From contig CAZOVK010000031.1 of the NCBI GenBank assembly GCA_964583165.1, positions 1 to 24,256 of the forward strand: a DNA stretch of 24,256 nt. The letters are read 5' to 3'. Positions within the stretch are counted from its first letter, which is position 1, and every line of letters begins with the position of its first letter. Position numbers and translations under genes: made by a program. This DNA is from CAZOVK01 sp964583165 (GTDB taxonomy: Bacteria > Bacillota > Clostridia > Lachnospirales > WRAX01). The notes under the pieces were generated by a model. That model made no database searches. It saw only the letters and a list, made by a program, of their open reading frames with translations, and was not told the DNA's origin. This document shows positions 1 through 7,460 of this stretch, in pieces.

Positions 1-14
1 AGGAGGTTGATAAC

Positions 15-1046
15 ATGGGCATAGATAGGTCGCGATTCAGTATACACATTGGTGATTTGAAAACGGGTGTGAAGAATTCAATTACGGATGTGCCGGGCGT
101 TCTTGTCGGGCATAGGACGGTCATCGACGAACGCGCCCAAACAGGTGTGACGGCGATTTTACCACATTCGGGAAATCTGTTCCGTGAAAAGGTCGTTTCG
201 TCATGTTTCATTATCAACGGCTTCGGCAAGAGTATCGGCCTTATGCAGGTTGAGGAATGCGGCACAATTGAAACGCCCATTGTCCTTACAAATACTTTCA
301 GTGTCGCAACAGCCGCCAATGCTGTGTTAAAACACATGTTCGCCGAAAACCCCGACATTGGGCTTACAACGGGCACGGTGAACCCTGTCGTTTGTGAATG
401 CAATGACGGACGTCTGAGTCATGTGCGCGAGTTTCTTGTGACCGAACAACATGTGCATGACGCTATAGCCGCCGCAAGCCCCAATTTCTCTGAGGGCGCT
501 GTGGGCGCGGGGCGCGGTATGGTCTGTTATGGCTTAAAGGGCGGTATCGGCACGTCTTCGCGTATTGTCGAGTATGACGGCACAGAGTTTACGATAGGGG
601 CGCTCGTTTTAACTAATTTCGGGGTGGCTAAGCGACTTACGGTCAACGGTGAGGTAATGGGCAAGCGTACTGACGTGATGAATCTGGCTGACAGGGGCTC
701 CGTCATTATCGTGCTTGCTACGGATTTACCGCTGTCTGAACGGCAACTAAAAAGGCTTTGCAAGCGCGTTCCGGCAGGGCTAGCGCGAACAGGTTCTTAC
801 TATGGGCACTCCAGCGGTGATATAGCGGTCGCGTTCACCACGGCAAACCGCGTTCAGCATTACCCCGAAAAGGAAATCGATACGGCTATCAGGCTTTCGG
901 ATAATAATATCGACAGAGCCTTTGAGGCCGTGTCAGATGCGGTTGAAGAGGCCGTCATAAGTTCTTTACTGCACGCCGAAACGCTTACGGGGCGCGGCGG
1001 GCTGACCATTAAATCACTCATGGAATTAGTTGACATTTTGGTGTAG
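15..1046 (+). CDS. P1 family peptidase (DmpA/L-aminopeptidase-D-esterase-like)
   Basis: This 343-residue protein resembles the P1 (DmpA) family: N-terminal-nucleophile aminopeptidases that cut themselves into two chains and release N-terminal residues from short peptides or amides. Family-like stretches include ITDVPGVLVGH (residues 23-33), TNTFSVATAAN (92-102), TTGTVNPVVCE (118-128) and the glycine-rich GAVGAGRGMVCYGLKGGIGTSS region (161-182). The self-cleavage site is most likely Gly228-Ser229 within DRGSVIIVLATD, making Ser229 the nucleophile. There is no signal peptide, so it is probably cytoplasmic. The ATG at 15 follows AGGAGG at bases 1-6 with an eight-base spacer, so the start is well supported. 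Its promoter lies outside the window. Nearby S9 peptidases suggest a role in peptide degradation, but the substrate cannot be read from sequence. Confidence 0.93.
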   Translation: MGIDRSRFSIHIGDLKTGVKNSITDVPGVLVGHRTVIDERAQTGVTAILPHSGNLFREKVVSSCFIINGFGKSIGLMQVEECGTIETPIVLTNTFSVATAANAVLKHMFAENPDIGLTTGTVNPVVCECNDGRLSHVREFLVTEQHVHDAIAAASPNFSEGAVGAGRGMVCYGLKGGIGTSSRIVEYDGTEFTIGALVLTNFGVAKRLTVNGEVMGKRTDVMNLADRGSVIIVLATDLPLSERQLKRLCKRVPAGLARTGSYYGHSSGDIAVAFTTANRVQHYPEKEIDTAIRLSDNNIDRAFEAVSDAVEEAVISSLLHAETLTGRGGLTIKSLMELVDILV

Positions 1047-1059
1047 TGTGTGATATGAT
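1030..1059 (+). promoter_or_regulatory. Predicted sigma-A-type promoter for the GGDEF-EAL gene
   Basis: A perfect -35 TTGACA (1030-1035) is followed after 18 bases by TATGAT (1054-1059). The -35 box lies inside the last codons of the upstream peptidase gene. Transcription would start near 1066, about 25 bases before the ATG at 1091. No terminator is visible between the two genes, so read-through from upstream is also possible. Confidence 0.6.
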
Positions 1060-1090
1060 GTTTTAACCAACTATACGTTTGGGGGAGTGT

Positions 1091-3313
1091 ATGGGAGCTT
1101 TACGTCAAAGCAAACCTGCAATCTTCATCCTTGTCTTTTCAGCGGCTACAGCCGTTATATGCGGCTTGGTTTTCATGAATATTGCTATTAAGAACTATTT
1201 GAGCATCTCTACATTCAATACACTGGCTGAAATCGGTGAACAACAGGCCTTCAACTTCACGAGTGAGCTGGCAGGGAAACAACGGCTTATTACCGCTTTC
1301 GCCGATGTAGTGGCAATGTCTGATTTGAGTGACACAGAGTCGCTTGTGCCCGTGTTGAGTACGTTGATTAAAGACTCGACGTTTGAGCTGATGGGCTTTG
1401 CCGACTTAAACGGTCACGCCGTCTTAAATAACGGCGAACACATTGACGTTACCGACCGCGAGTATTTCAGACAATCGCGCCGCGGACAGCCTTGTATTAC
1501 TGAACCCCTTAAATCGCGCTTGCGCGACAGATATGTAATAGTATTTTCGGCGCCTGTTTATCTCGATAACAGGGTTGTCGGCGTTTTGTTTGGTTCTTAC
1601 AGTGAAGAAGAATTAAATAAGCTCTTTTTGTCGTCCTTTTCTGGCACGGGTTATGCGTTCATCACAACTAATGAAGGGCTAATCATTGCTGAAAGCAAAA
1701 ACCCGTATACGCTCATTGAACAAAGTAAGAATCTGTTTGACGCGTGGAGCACAATGGATTTCTTTGAGGGTGACAGCTTTGACACTATCCTGAAAAAGGT
1801 GCATGTAAACGGCACGGGCATGTCGGAGTATCGGTATAAGGGGCAAACCCGCCTGATGTACTATACAACGATAGGCATAAACAGCTGGAACCTCTTCACA
1901 GTCGCACCCGCTGAATTTGTGAACTCTGTAGCAGAGAATATCGCAAATATTGTATACACACTCACAGCTTCATGTATTGTGCTCTTCCTCGTTATGCTGA
2001 TTTGGATTTTGCGTATGCAGAAGACACATATCGTCGAGCTATCGAATCTGGCGTTTGTTGACGCGGTAACAGGCGCGCCCACCCTCGCGAAGTTCAAGCA
2101 AGACGCTGTTTCACGGCTTGCGCAATACCCCGATTTGAGATTTGTTTTAATCATGAACGATATAGATAGATTTAAGCTCATCAACCAAACGCTTGGGTTT
2201 GAAACAGGCGACCGCGTGCTTACGAATATGGGCATTGCGCTTAGGGCGAGTTTGGGGCCCCGCGACCTGTATGCCCGCGCCAATATTGATGAGTATGTTT
2301 TGCTCTGTGAGTACATATCAGATGAGGATTTAGCCGCAAAAAATACGCTCTTCACCGATACCTTCAATGTGTTGATGGGCAGTTCGTTCGCGTTTACCGT
2401 GAGTTTCCCGACAGGTTTGTATTTTATAAAACCTACCGACAGAAACAATATCAATATCATCATAGAGAAGGCCAATATCGCGCATAGGAAGGCTAAGGAG
2501 CTGGGCGTTCAACATTGTATATTTGACGACAAGATTCTACAGGACGAATTGCGTATCAAGGACTTAGAGAACCATATGGAAGCGGCTCTCGCTAACAATG
2601 AGTTCCATATGTATCTACAGGCCAAGCGGAATTTGTCTGACGAAAGTCTAGCCGGGGCCGAAGCTCTTGTGCGTTGGCATACGAAAGATGATGGGGTCGT
2701 TTCGCCGGGCTTATTTATACCCGTGTTTGAAAAAAACGGGTTCATCCAGAAACTTGACATGTATATGTTCGAACAGGCCTGCAAGTTCCTGCGGCAAATC
2801 ATTGACAGCGGTAAGAAGCCGTTCACGATTTCCGTCAACTTCTCACGACAACACCTTCGCAATGAGTATTTCGTTCAAAATCTCATCGGCATGGCCGCAA
2901 GATTTAGCGTTCCGCCCGAATATCTTGAAATTGAGCTGACAGAAACGGCGATATTCGACAATGTTGACATTCTTCAATCTGTCTTAAACCGCCTACATAA
3001 TGCAGGTTTCACGCTGTCTATGGACGACTTCGGAACAGGTTATAGCTCGCTGGGTCTGCTTAAAAATCTATCGGTTGACGTTATAAAGATTGACCGCAGT
3101 TTCTTCGTCAATGCCAACGACTCAGGGCGCGCACGTATTGTGCTGACCAATGTCATACGCATGGCAAAGGAGTTAGGCATTCACACAGTGGCTGAGGGCG
3201 TTGAGTATGTTGACCAGATTACGCTCTTGCGTGAATTGGGCTGTGATGTGGTTCAGGGCTACTATTACGCCAAACCCGCCCCCGCTATGGAGTTGGAACG
3301 GATACTGCAATAG
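1091..3313 (+). CDS. Membrane dCache-GGDEF-EAL protein, probable c-di-GMP phosphodiesterase
   Basis: About 740 residues from this start. Order of parts: a membrane helix (about 10-32), an extracellular sensor domain resembling dCache (about 40-275), a second helix (about 285-307), a GGDEF domain (about 320-470) and an EAL domain (about 490-740). The GGDEF signature reads ANIDEY instead of GGDEF, so both glycines are lost and cyclase activity is unlikely; it may bind GTP or be only structural. The EAL half keeps the expected catalytic features: EAL in GAEALVRW, the Asn of SVNFS, the Glu of ELTET, DDFGTGYSS, the Lys of VIKID and AEGVE. It should therefore hydrolyse c-di-GMP in response to an external ligand. 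I chose the ATG at 1091, preceded by GGGGGAG (1081-1087, short spacer), over an in-frame TTG at 1079 with no ribosome binding site. A strong terminator follows the stop. Confidence 0.92.
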   Translation: MGALRQSKPAIFILVFSAATAVICGLVFMNIAIKNYLSISTFNTLAEIGEQQAFNFTSELAGKQRLITAFADVVAMSDLSDTESLVPVLSTLIKDSTFELMGFADLNGHAVLNNGEHIDVTDREYFRQSRRGQPCITEPLKSRLRDRYVIVFSAPVYLDNRVVGVLFGSYSEEELNKLFLSSFSGTGYAFITTNEGLIIAESKNPYTLIEQSKNLFDAWSTMDFFEGDSFDTILKKVHVNGTGMSEYRYKGQTRLMYYTTIGINSWNLFTVAPAEFVNSVAENIANIVYTLTASCIVLFLVMLIWILRMQKTHIVELSNLAFVDAVTGAPTLAKFKQDAVSRLAQYPDLRFVLIMNDIDRFKLINQTLGFETGDRVLTNMGIALRASLGPRDLYARANIDEYVLLCEYISDEDLAAKNTLFTDTFNVLMGSSFAFTVSFPTGLYFIKPTDRNNINIIIEKANIAHRKAKELGVQHCIFDDKILQDELRIKDLENHMEAALANNEFHMYLQAKRNLSDESLAGAEALVRWHTKDDGVVSPGLFIPVFEKNGFIQKLDMYMFEQACKFLRQIIDSGKKPFTISVNFSRQHLRNEYFVQNLIGMAARFSVPPEYLEIELTETAIFDNVDILQSVLNRLHNAGFTLSMDDFGTGYSSLGLLKNLSVDVIKIDRSFFVNANDSGRARIVLTNVIRMAKELGIHTVAEGVEYVDQITLLRELGCDVVQGYYYAKPAPAMELERILQ

Positions 3314-3318
3314 TTTTT

Positions 3319-3347
3319 CAAAGAACCCGCTTATGGCGGGTTCTTTG
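3319..3347 (+). terminator. Rho-independent terminator after the GGDEF-EAL gene
   Basis: A perfect 12-base-pair stem (3319-3330 with 3336-3347) with a five-base loop is followed by TTTATTT. It starts six bases after the stop codon and separates this gene from the S9 peptidase pair. Confidence 0.9.
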
Positions 3348-3367
3348 TTTATTTCGCCAACTTTGTA

Positions 3368-3396
3368 TTGACATTATGTAGAAAGATTGACATAAT
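3368..3396 (+). promoter_or_regulatory. Predicted promoter of the tandem S9 peptidase operon
   Basis: TTGACA (3368-3373) and CATAAT (3391-3396) are separated by exactly 17 bases, a near-consensus sigma-A promoter. Transcription would start near 3403, leaving a leader of about 12-20 bases. Repeats within the promoter (listed separately) may form a repressor site. Confidence 0.7.
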
Positions 3397-3398
3397 AT
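3371..3398. repeat. Inverted repeat across promoter spacer and -10 box, possible operator
   Basis: ACATTATGT (3371-3379) and ACATAATAT (3390-3398) form an inverted repeat matching at 8 of 9 positions with a 10-base gap. In addition the octamer ATTGACAT is repeated directly at 3367-3374 and 3386-3393, 19 bases apart. The site covers the spacer and the -10 box, so a bound protein would block polymerase. Such AT-rich repeats can also arise by chance. Confidence 0.35.
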
Positions 3399-3414
3399 CT
3401 ATAAAGAAAGGCTG

Positions 3415-5424
3415 GTGATAGTATTGAGAAAACTTGACATCTCTGACATCTATAGTCTTGAATACATTGAAACACCCGACTTGTCGCACGACGGCGCGTT
3501 AGCTGTTTTTACAAAGCGTGTGGCAGGCGTAGACGGTGGGTTTGTTCCGTCTGTATTCTGCCATGACATTAAAGCGAGCAAAACGGTTTTGGTATGTGAA
3601 GATGCCGAAAAGCCACGCTTTCTGCTCGATGGAAGGCTTGTCTACATAACAAACGGAATGAGCCGCAAGCAGATTTTTATTTCTGACTCGAACGGCGCGA
3701 ATGCCACACAACTGACTACGCTTAAACACGGCGTTTCTGACTATGCCATTTCTGACGACGGCGGCAGAATCGCGTTTGTGACAAAGCTTTGGAATGGCGA
3801 AACTGACATTTTCACGGAAATGACAGCCGTGCAATTTGCGGCGTGGGAGCGTGAACGAGCTGACGAACCGTATGTTGCAGAAGATTTGGTCTACAAAATG
3901 GACAGCGCGTTTGGCATGTATGACGGCAGTTTGACGCAAATAGGTCTTTTGGATATAACAACTCATGAACATAGCATGGTCACCCAAATGGGCTTTAGCT
4001 GTTCTAAACCCGCGTTTTCTCATGGCGGGCAGTATCTCGCCTATTATGGAAAGCCCCATATAGGCGCGAAAGGTAATTTGAGCGAGATTTTCATCTATAA
4101 CATTCGAGAGAATGATGAGAAGTGTATCACAGACGGCGGTTTTATTGCGCCTGACGCGCCGCCGGTGTTTAGCGTTGATGATAGTTATATCGTTTACTCG
4201 AAATATGACGATAAAAGTGTGCCTGTATTATATAAACATGAAGTTGGCGGCGATGCGGACATTTGCCTAATGAACGGACAAATGGAGTGTCACGGCGTGA
4301 ATTGCCGCGTGGCTGGGCATACGGGGCTTGAATATGACACAGACGCTTGGCAAATCAGCGAGTGTGGTGGGTTCATCTATTTCACCTCGGCATGGAAAGG
4401 CGAACGTCATGTATATCGCCTCGCTCTCCAACTCGACGCCATGCCCGAACGCGTGACCAACGGCAACATCTGTGTTCATGCGTTTCGTGTGCCGCGAAAG
4501 GGGCGTTTGGTTTATGTGCGTGGTGATGTGGTTCAACCCGCTGACCTGTTTATGCTCGAAAACGGTTCAGAAACGCGACTGACGCGCCATAACACATGGA
4601 TGAATGAAGTAGAAAACCCGACTATGCCACAAGAACTCACTATTAAAGCACGAAACGCCAACTCCATGATACACGGCTGGTTTCTGCCGCCGTCGCAACG
4701 CGAAGATGGCGAAAGATACCCCGCCGTGCTCTACATTCACGGCGGCCCCAATGTATGTTATACATATGACTATTGGTTTGAAGCGCAGATGTTATCGGCT
4801 CGCGGATTCGCAGTGGTTTATTGTGACCCGCGTGGTAGTGCGGGCTTCGGCGCCGAATTTATGAACGCAGAGTTTGGTTGGGGTGTCGAGTCATTCAATG
4901 ACTTGCTCGACTTTCTGAAAGCGGCTATAACAGTGACAGGTTACATTGACGAGAAACGGCTCGGCATTACGGGCGGCAGTTACGGCGGATATATGACGCA
5001 CAAGATTATCAGCCGCGACACACGTTTTGCGGCGGCCGTTGAGCAGCGCACGTTTGTGAACCCTGTGACTTCATATGGTACGGGCGACATGGGTTTCATC
5101 TCCGCGAACCCCAAAGCTGACAGGAGCATTAAGAAACTGCTTACCAACCGCTCCAAAACGGCGCTCATTGGCGAGATTGACAATGTGAAAACGCCACTTT
5201 TGATTCTGCATGGCACGAACGACTACCGTTGTGGGTTTGAACAGGCAGAACAGCTCTTCATTGCCATGCGCGACAGAAACCCTGATGTGCCGTGTGAGAT
5301 GGTCGCGTTCCCGGGTGAAAACCATGAGATTACGCGCTCGGGTAAGGCTCATTTTCAAGCCGCTCATCTGGATGCAATGATAGAATGGTTCGAGCTTTTT
5401 CTATACGGAAAGGGGGCGCAATGA
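3415..5424 (+). CDS. S9 family serine peptidase (prolyl oligopeptidase/acylaminoacyl peptidase-like), first of a pair
   Basis: About 669 residues. The N-terminal part (about 1-400) has repeats of the kind that form the beta-propeller gating the active site (for example FSHGGQYLAYYG and FSVDDSYIVYSK). The C-terminal part (about 405-669) is an alpha/beta hydrolase with the oxyanion region YIHGGPN, the nucleophile Ser522 in GGSYGGY, Asp603 in HGTNDYR and His637 in PGENHE, so the triad is intact. It should cut or trim short peptides in the cytoplasm, as no signal peptide is seen. The start is uncertain: GTG at 3415 lies three bases after GAAAGG, while TTG at 3424 lies four bases after GGTGAT, a better match to the anti-Shine-Dalgarno sequence. 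Its stop overlaps the start of the next, paralogous gene. Confidence 0.93.
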   Translation: MIVLRKLDISDIYSLEYIETPDLSHDGALAVFTKRVAGVDGGFVPSVFCHDIKASKTVLVCEDAEKPRFLLDGRLVYITNGMSRKQIFISDSNGANATQLTTLKHGVSDYAISDDGGRIAFVTKLWNGETDIFTEMTAVQFAAWERERADEPYVAEDLVYKMDSAFGMYDGSLTQIGLLDITTHEHSMVTQMGFSCSKPAFSHGGQYLAYYGKPHIGAKGNLSEIFIYNIRENDEKCITDGGFIAPDAPPVFSVDDSYIVYSKYDDKSVPVLYKHEVGGDADICLMNGQMECHGVNCRVAGHTGLEYDTDAWQISECGGFIYFTSAWKGERHVYRLALQLDAMPERVTNGNICVHAFRVPRKGRLVYVRGDVVQPADLFMLENGSETRLTRHNTWMNEVENPTMPQELTIKARNANSMIHGWFLPPSQREDGERYPAVLYIHGGPNVCYTYDYWFEAQMLSARGFAVVYCDPRGSAGFGAEFMNAEFGWGVESFNDLLDFLKAAITVTGYIDEKRLGITGGSYGGYMTHKIISRDTRFAAAVEQRTFVNPVTSYGTGDMGFISANPKADRSIKKLLTNRSKTALIGEIDNVKTPLLILHGTNDYRCGFEQAEQLFIAMRDRNPDVPCEMVAFPGENHEITRSGKAHFQAAHLDAMIEWFELFLYGKGAQ

Positions 5425-7412
5425 TGGTTAAAACCAACTCATGTTTGGACGACTATAAACGGCTCTGCTTTGTTGATGCGCCGTCTTACTCGGAGCACGC
5501 GCGTTTAATGGCATATGTTAAGACATTGCCGCCTGCTGATGGTGGGTTTAGTGTGCAACAGATTATATTACTCGACTTAAATACACGAACTGAGCGCATA
5601 ATTACCGCTGCTGGTTCGCGTGAGAATAGCCCTACCCTATCAGATGACGGCTCGAAACTGCTCTTTGTGTCGAATGCCGAACACGGCGAACAGGTTTGGC
5701 TCGCTGATTTGGCAACGGGTGAAACGCGCCGCCTGACACATATGCAAAACGGTGTGAAAAACCCTGTTTGTTCGCCCGATACAAAATATGTGGCGTTTAT
5801 ATCTGATGAAACACAGGCTGAAGCCGACAAACAGCCCGTCTATATCAAGGATTTCGGCTACAAGGACGATGCGCGCATGGGCTTCTCACAAAAGGCATTT
5901 TCCCATATCTGGATAGTCAAAACAGATGGCTCGACCCCACGGTGTATAACTGATGGCGCGTTCAACCACGTCATGCCCGTGTTTTCGCCCGACAGTCAGA
6001 CTCTCATTTTCACGAGCAACCGCGAACGTCCCGCCAACGAATATATCGGCATGGACTTGTACGCCGTGCCTGTTGATGGCGGCGATATTAGACGGCTCAC
6101 GAAGGACATTTGGGTGGCGTATTACCCTAAGTCTATACCCCCTATATTTACCCCCGATGGCAAATATATAGTATGCGGCGGTCTTGCGCCCTCTCTTGAA
6201 GCGGGTATCCCACCCGTTCATCTGTTCCGCGTTGACGTAAACACGGGGGAGCTTCATGATTTATTCCCTAATGACAGCGAGGTTGACGCGTCTTGCTTCT
6301 TGTATAACGGTGAAGGCGGCGGCGGTAATGCCCCTTCGCCCATGCAAATCAGCGCGGACGGCAACAACGCATTCTTTATCGCTGGCAAAAACGGCGCGGC
6401 GCATGTTTATGAGGCGAAAATTTTCGGCAATCCGTCAATCAGGCAGGTTACATTCGGGGATTGTTGTTATCGCTATCTTTCTAAACCCACGGGTTCAATC
6501 ATGCCCGCCATTCGCACTGACTTCACGCATACGCAAGAAATCTTCATGCTGGATACAAACAACGGCGAATCTGTTCAAATCACAAACACAAACCCGTGGC
6601 TCGATTCCGTTGCGCTGACTGCGCCTCAAGAGATTTGGTTTAACACGCTAGACGGCAATGGGCGCGTTCAAGGCTGGGCATTCGCGCCTCAAAACGCCAA
6701 AGAAGGTGAAAAGTACCCCACAATCCTCTATATACACGGCGGGCCCTCGCCATTCTACGGTTATGCCATGACATATGAACACCATTGTATCTGTGGCGCG
6801 GGTTTCGGTCTGATTCTATGTAACCCTCGCGGCAGTAGCGGTTACACGCTTGCGCACGGCAAAACCACTCTAGCATTTGACGGTAGCGCGTACACAGATT
6901 TCTTACAATTCGTGATGGTATGTGCCGAACAATGTACATGGCTCGACGAAACGCGTATCGGCGTTACGGGTGGCAGTTACGGCGGGTACATGACAAACTG
7001 GCTCATTGGGCATACGAAGATTTTCAAGGCGGCCGTCACCCAGCGCAGTATATCGAATGCCATGCTTTCATATGCGAACTCTGACATGGCGGGTTCCAGT
7101 AAGGCATTCAAGAACTTTACGGACTTCCAGATGCAAAAGATTGAAGAATCACCCGTGGCGTATGCCCAAGACATAGATATACCGCTCTTGATTCTGCATA
7201 GTCAGAACGATTGCCGCACGCCTGTAGAACACGCGCATCAACTCTTTGTCGCCGTCAAAGACACTCACCCAGATTTACCCGTAAGACTCGTTGTGTTTCC
7301 GAACAGCAACCACAGTATGCTCATGGGCGCGGGTACACCGGGCGTGGGTACAATGAAGATGAGGTTAAGGCACTATAAGGAAATGCTAGATTGGTTCACA
7401 AAATATCTGTAA
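5421..7412 (+). CDS. S9 family serine peptidase, second of a pair
   Basis: About 663 residues from this start. It is a paralogue of the preceding gene with the same layout: an N-terminal propeller-like region with TolB-type repeats (FSPDSQTLIFTSNR, FTPDGKYIVCGG) and a C-terminal alpha/beta hydrolase. The triad is Ser519 (GGSYGGY), Asp597 (HSQNDCR) and His631 (NSNHSM). A GEGGGGN stretch near residue 300 is probably a flexible loop. The ATG at 5421 overlaps the upstream TGA as ATGA, and AGGGGG (5411-5416) lies within the end of the upstream gene, so the two are probably translationally coupled; ATG at 5424 is equally possible. Divergence between the copies, especially in the propeller, suggests different peptide preferences. 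The gene ends at a terminator shared with the convergent chemotaxis gene. Confidence 0.93.
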   Translation: MMVKTNSCLDDYKRLCFVDAPSYSEHARLMAYVKTLPPADGGFSVQQIILLDLNTRTERIITAAGSRENSPTLSDDGSKLLFVSNAEHGEQVWLADLATGETRRLTHMQNGVKNPVCSPDTKYVAFISDETQAEADKQPVYIKDFGYKDDARMGFSQKAFSHIWIVKTDGSTPRCITDGAFNHVMPVFSPDSQTLIFTSNRERPANEYIGMDLYAVPVDGGDIRRLTKDIWVAYYPKSIPPIFTPDGKYIVCGGLAPSLEAGIPPVHLFRVDVNTGELHDLFPNDSEVDASCFLYNGEGGGGNAPSPMQISADGNNAFFIAGKNGAAHVYEAKIFGNPSIRQVTFGDCCYRYLSKPTGSIMPAIRTDFTHTQEIFMLDTNNGESVQITNTNPWLDSVALTAPQEIWFNTLDGNGRVQGWAFAPQNAKEGEKYPTILYIHGGPSPFYGYAMTYEHHCICGAGFGLILCNPRGSSGYTLAHGKTTLAFDGSAYTDFLQFVMVCAEQCTWLDETRIGVTGGSYGGYMTNWLIGHTKIFKAAVTQRSISNAMLSYANSDMAGSSKAFKNFTDFQMQKIEESPVAYAQDIDIPLLILHSQNDCRTPVEHAHQLFVAVKDTHPDLPVRLVVFPNSNHSMLMGAGTPGVGTMKMRLRHYKEMLDWFTKYL

Positions 7413-7431
7413 AATGGTTTTACATAAAGAA

Positions 7432-7454
7432 GCGGCAGGTCAATGACCCGCCGC
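7432..7454. terminator. Bidirectional terminator between convergent S9 and MCP genes
   Basis: GCGGCAGGTC (7432-7441) pairs with GACCCGCCGC (7445-7454) around a three-base loop. In plus-strand RNA one position is an A-C mismatch; in minus-strand RNA the same position is a G-U pair, so the hairpin is stronger for the MCP transcript. T-rich tracts flank it on both sides (CTTTGTTTATT on plus, TTCTTTATG on minus). Confidence 0.75.
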
Positions 7455-7460
7455 CTTTGT

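Noticed and set aside
1861..2475. A 204-codon open frame on the minus strand opposite the GGDEF region
   Set aside because: It lies fully within a well-supported gene, resembles no family and has no promoter or terminator of its own.
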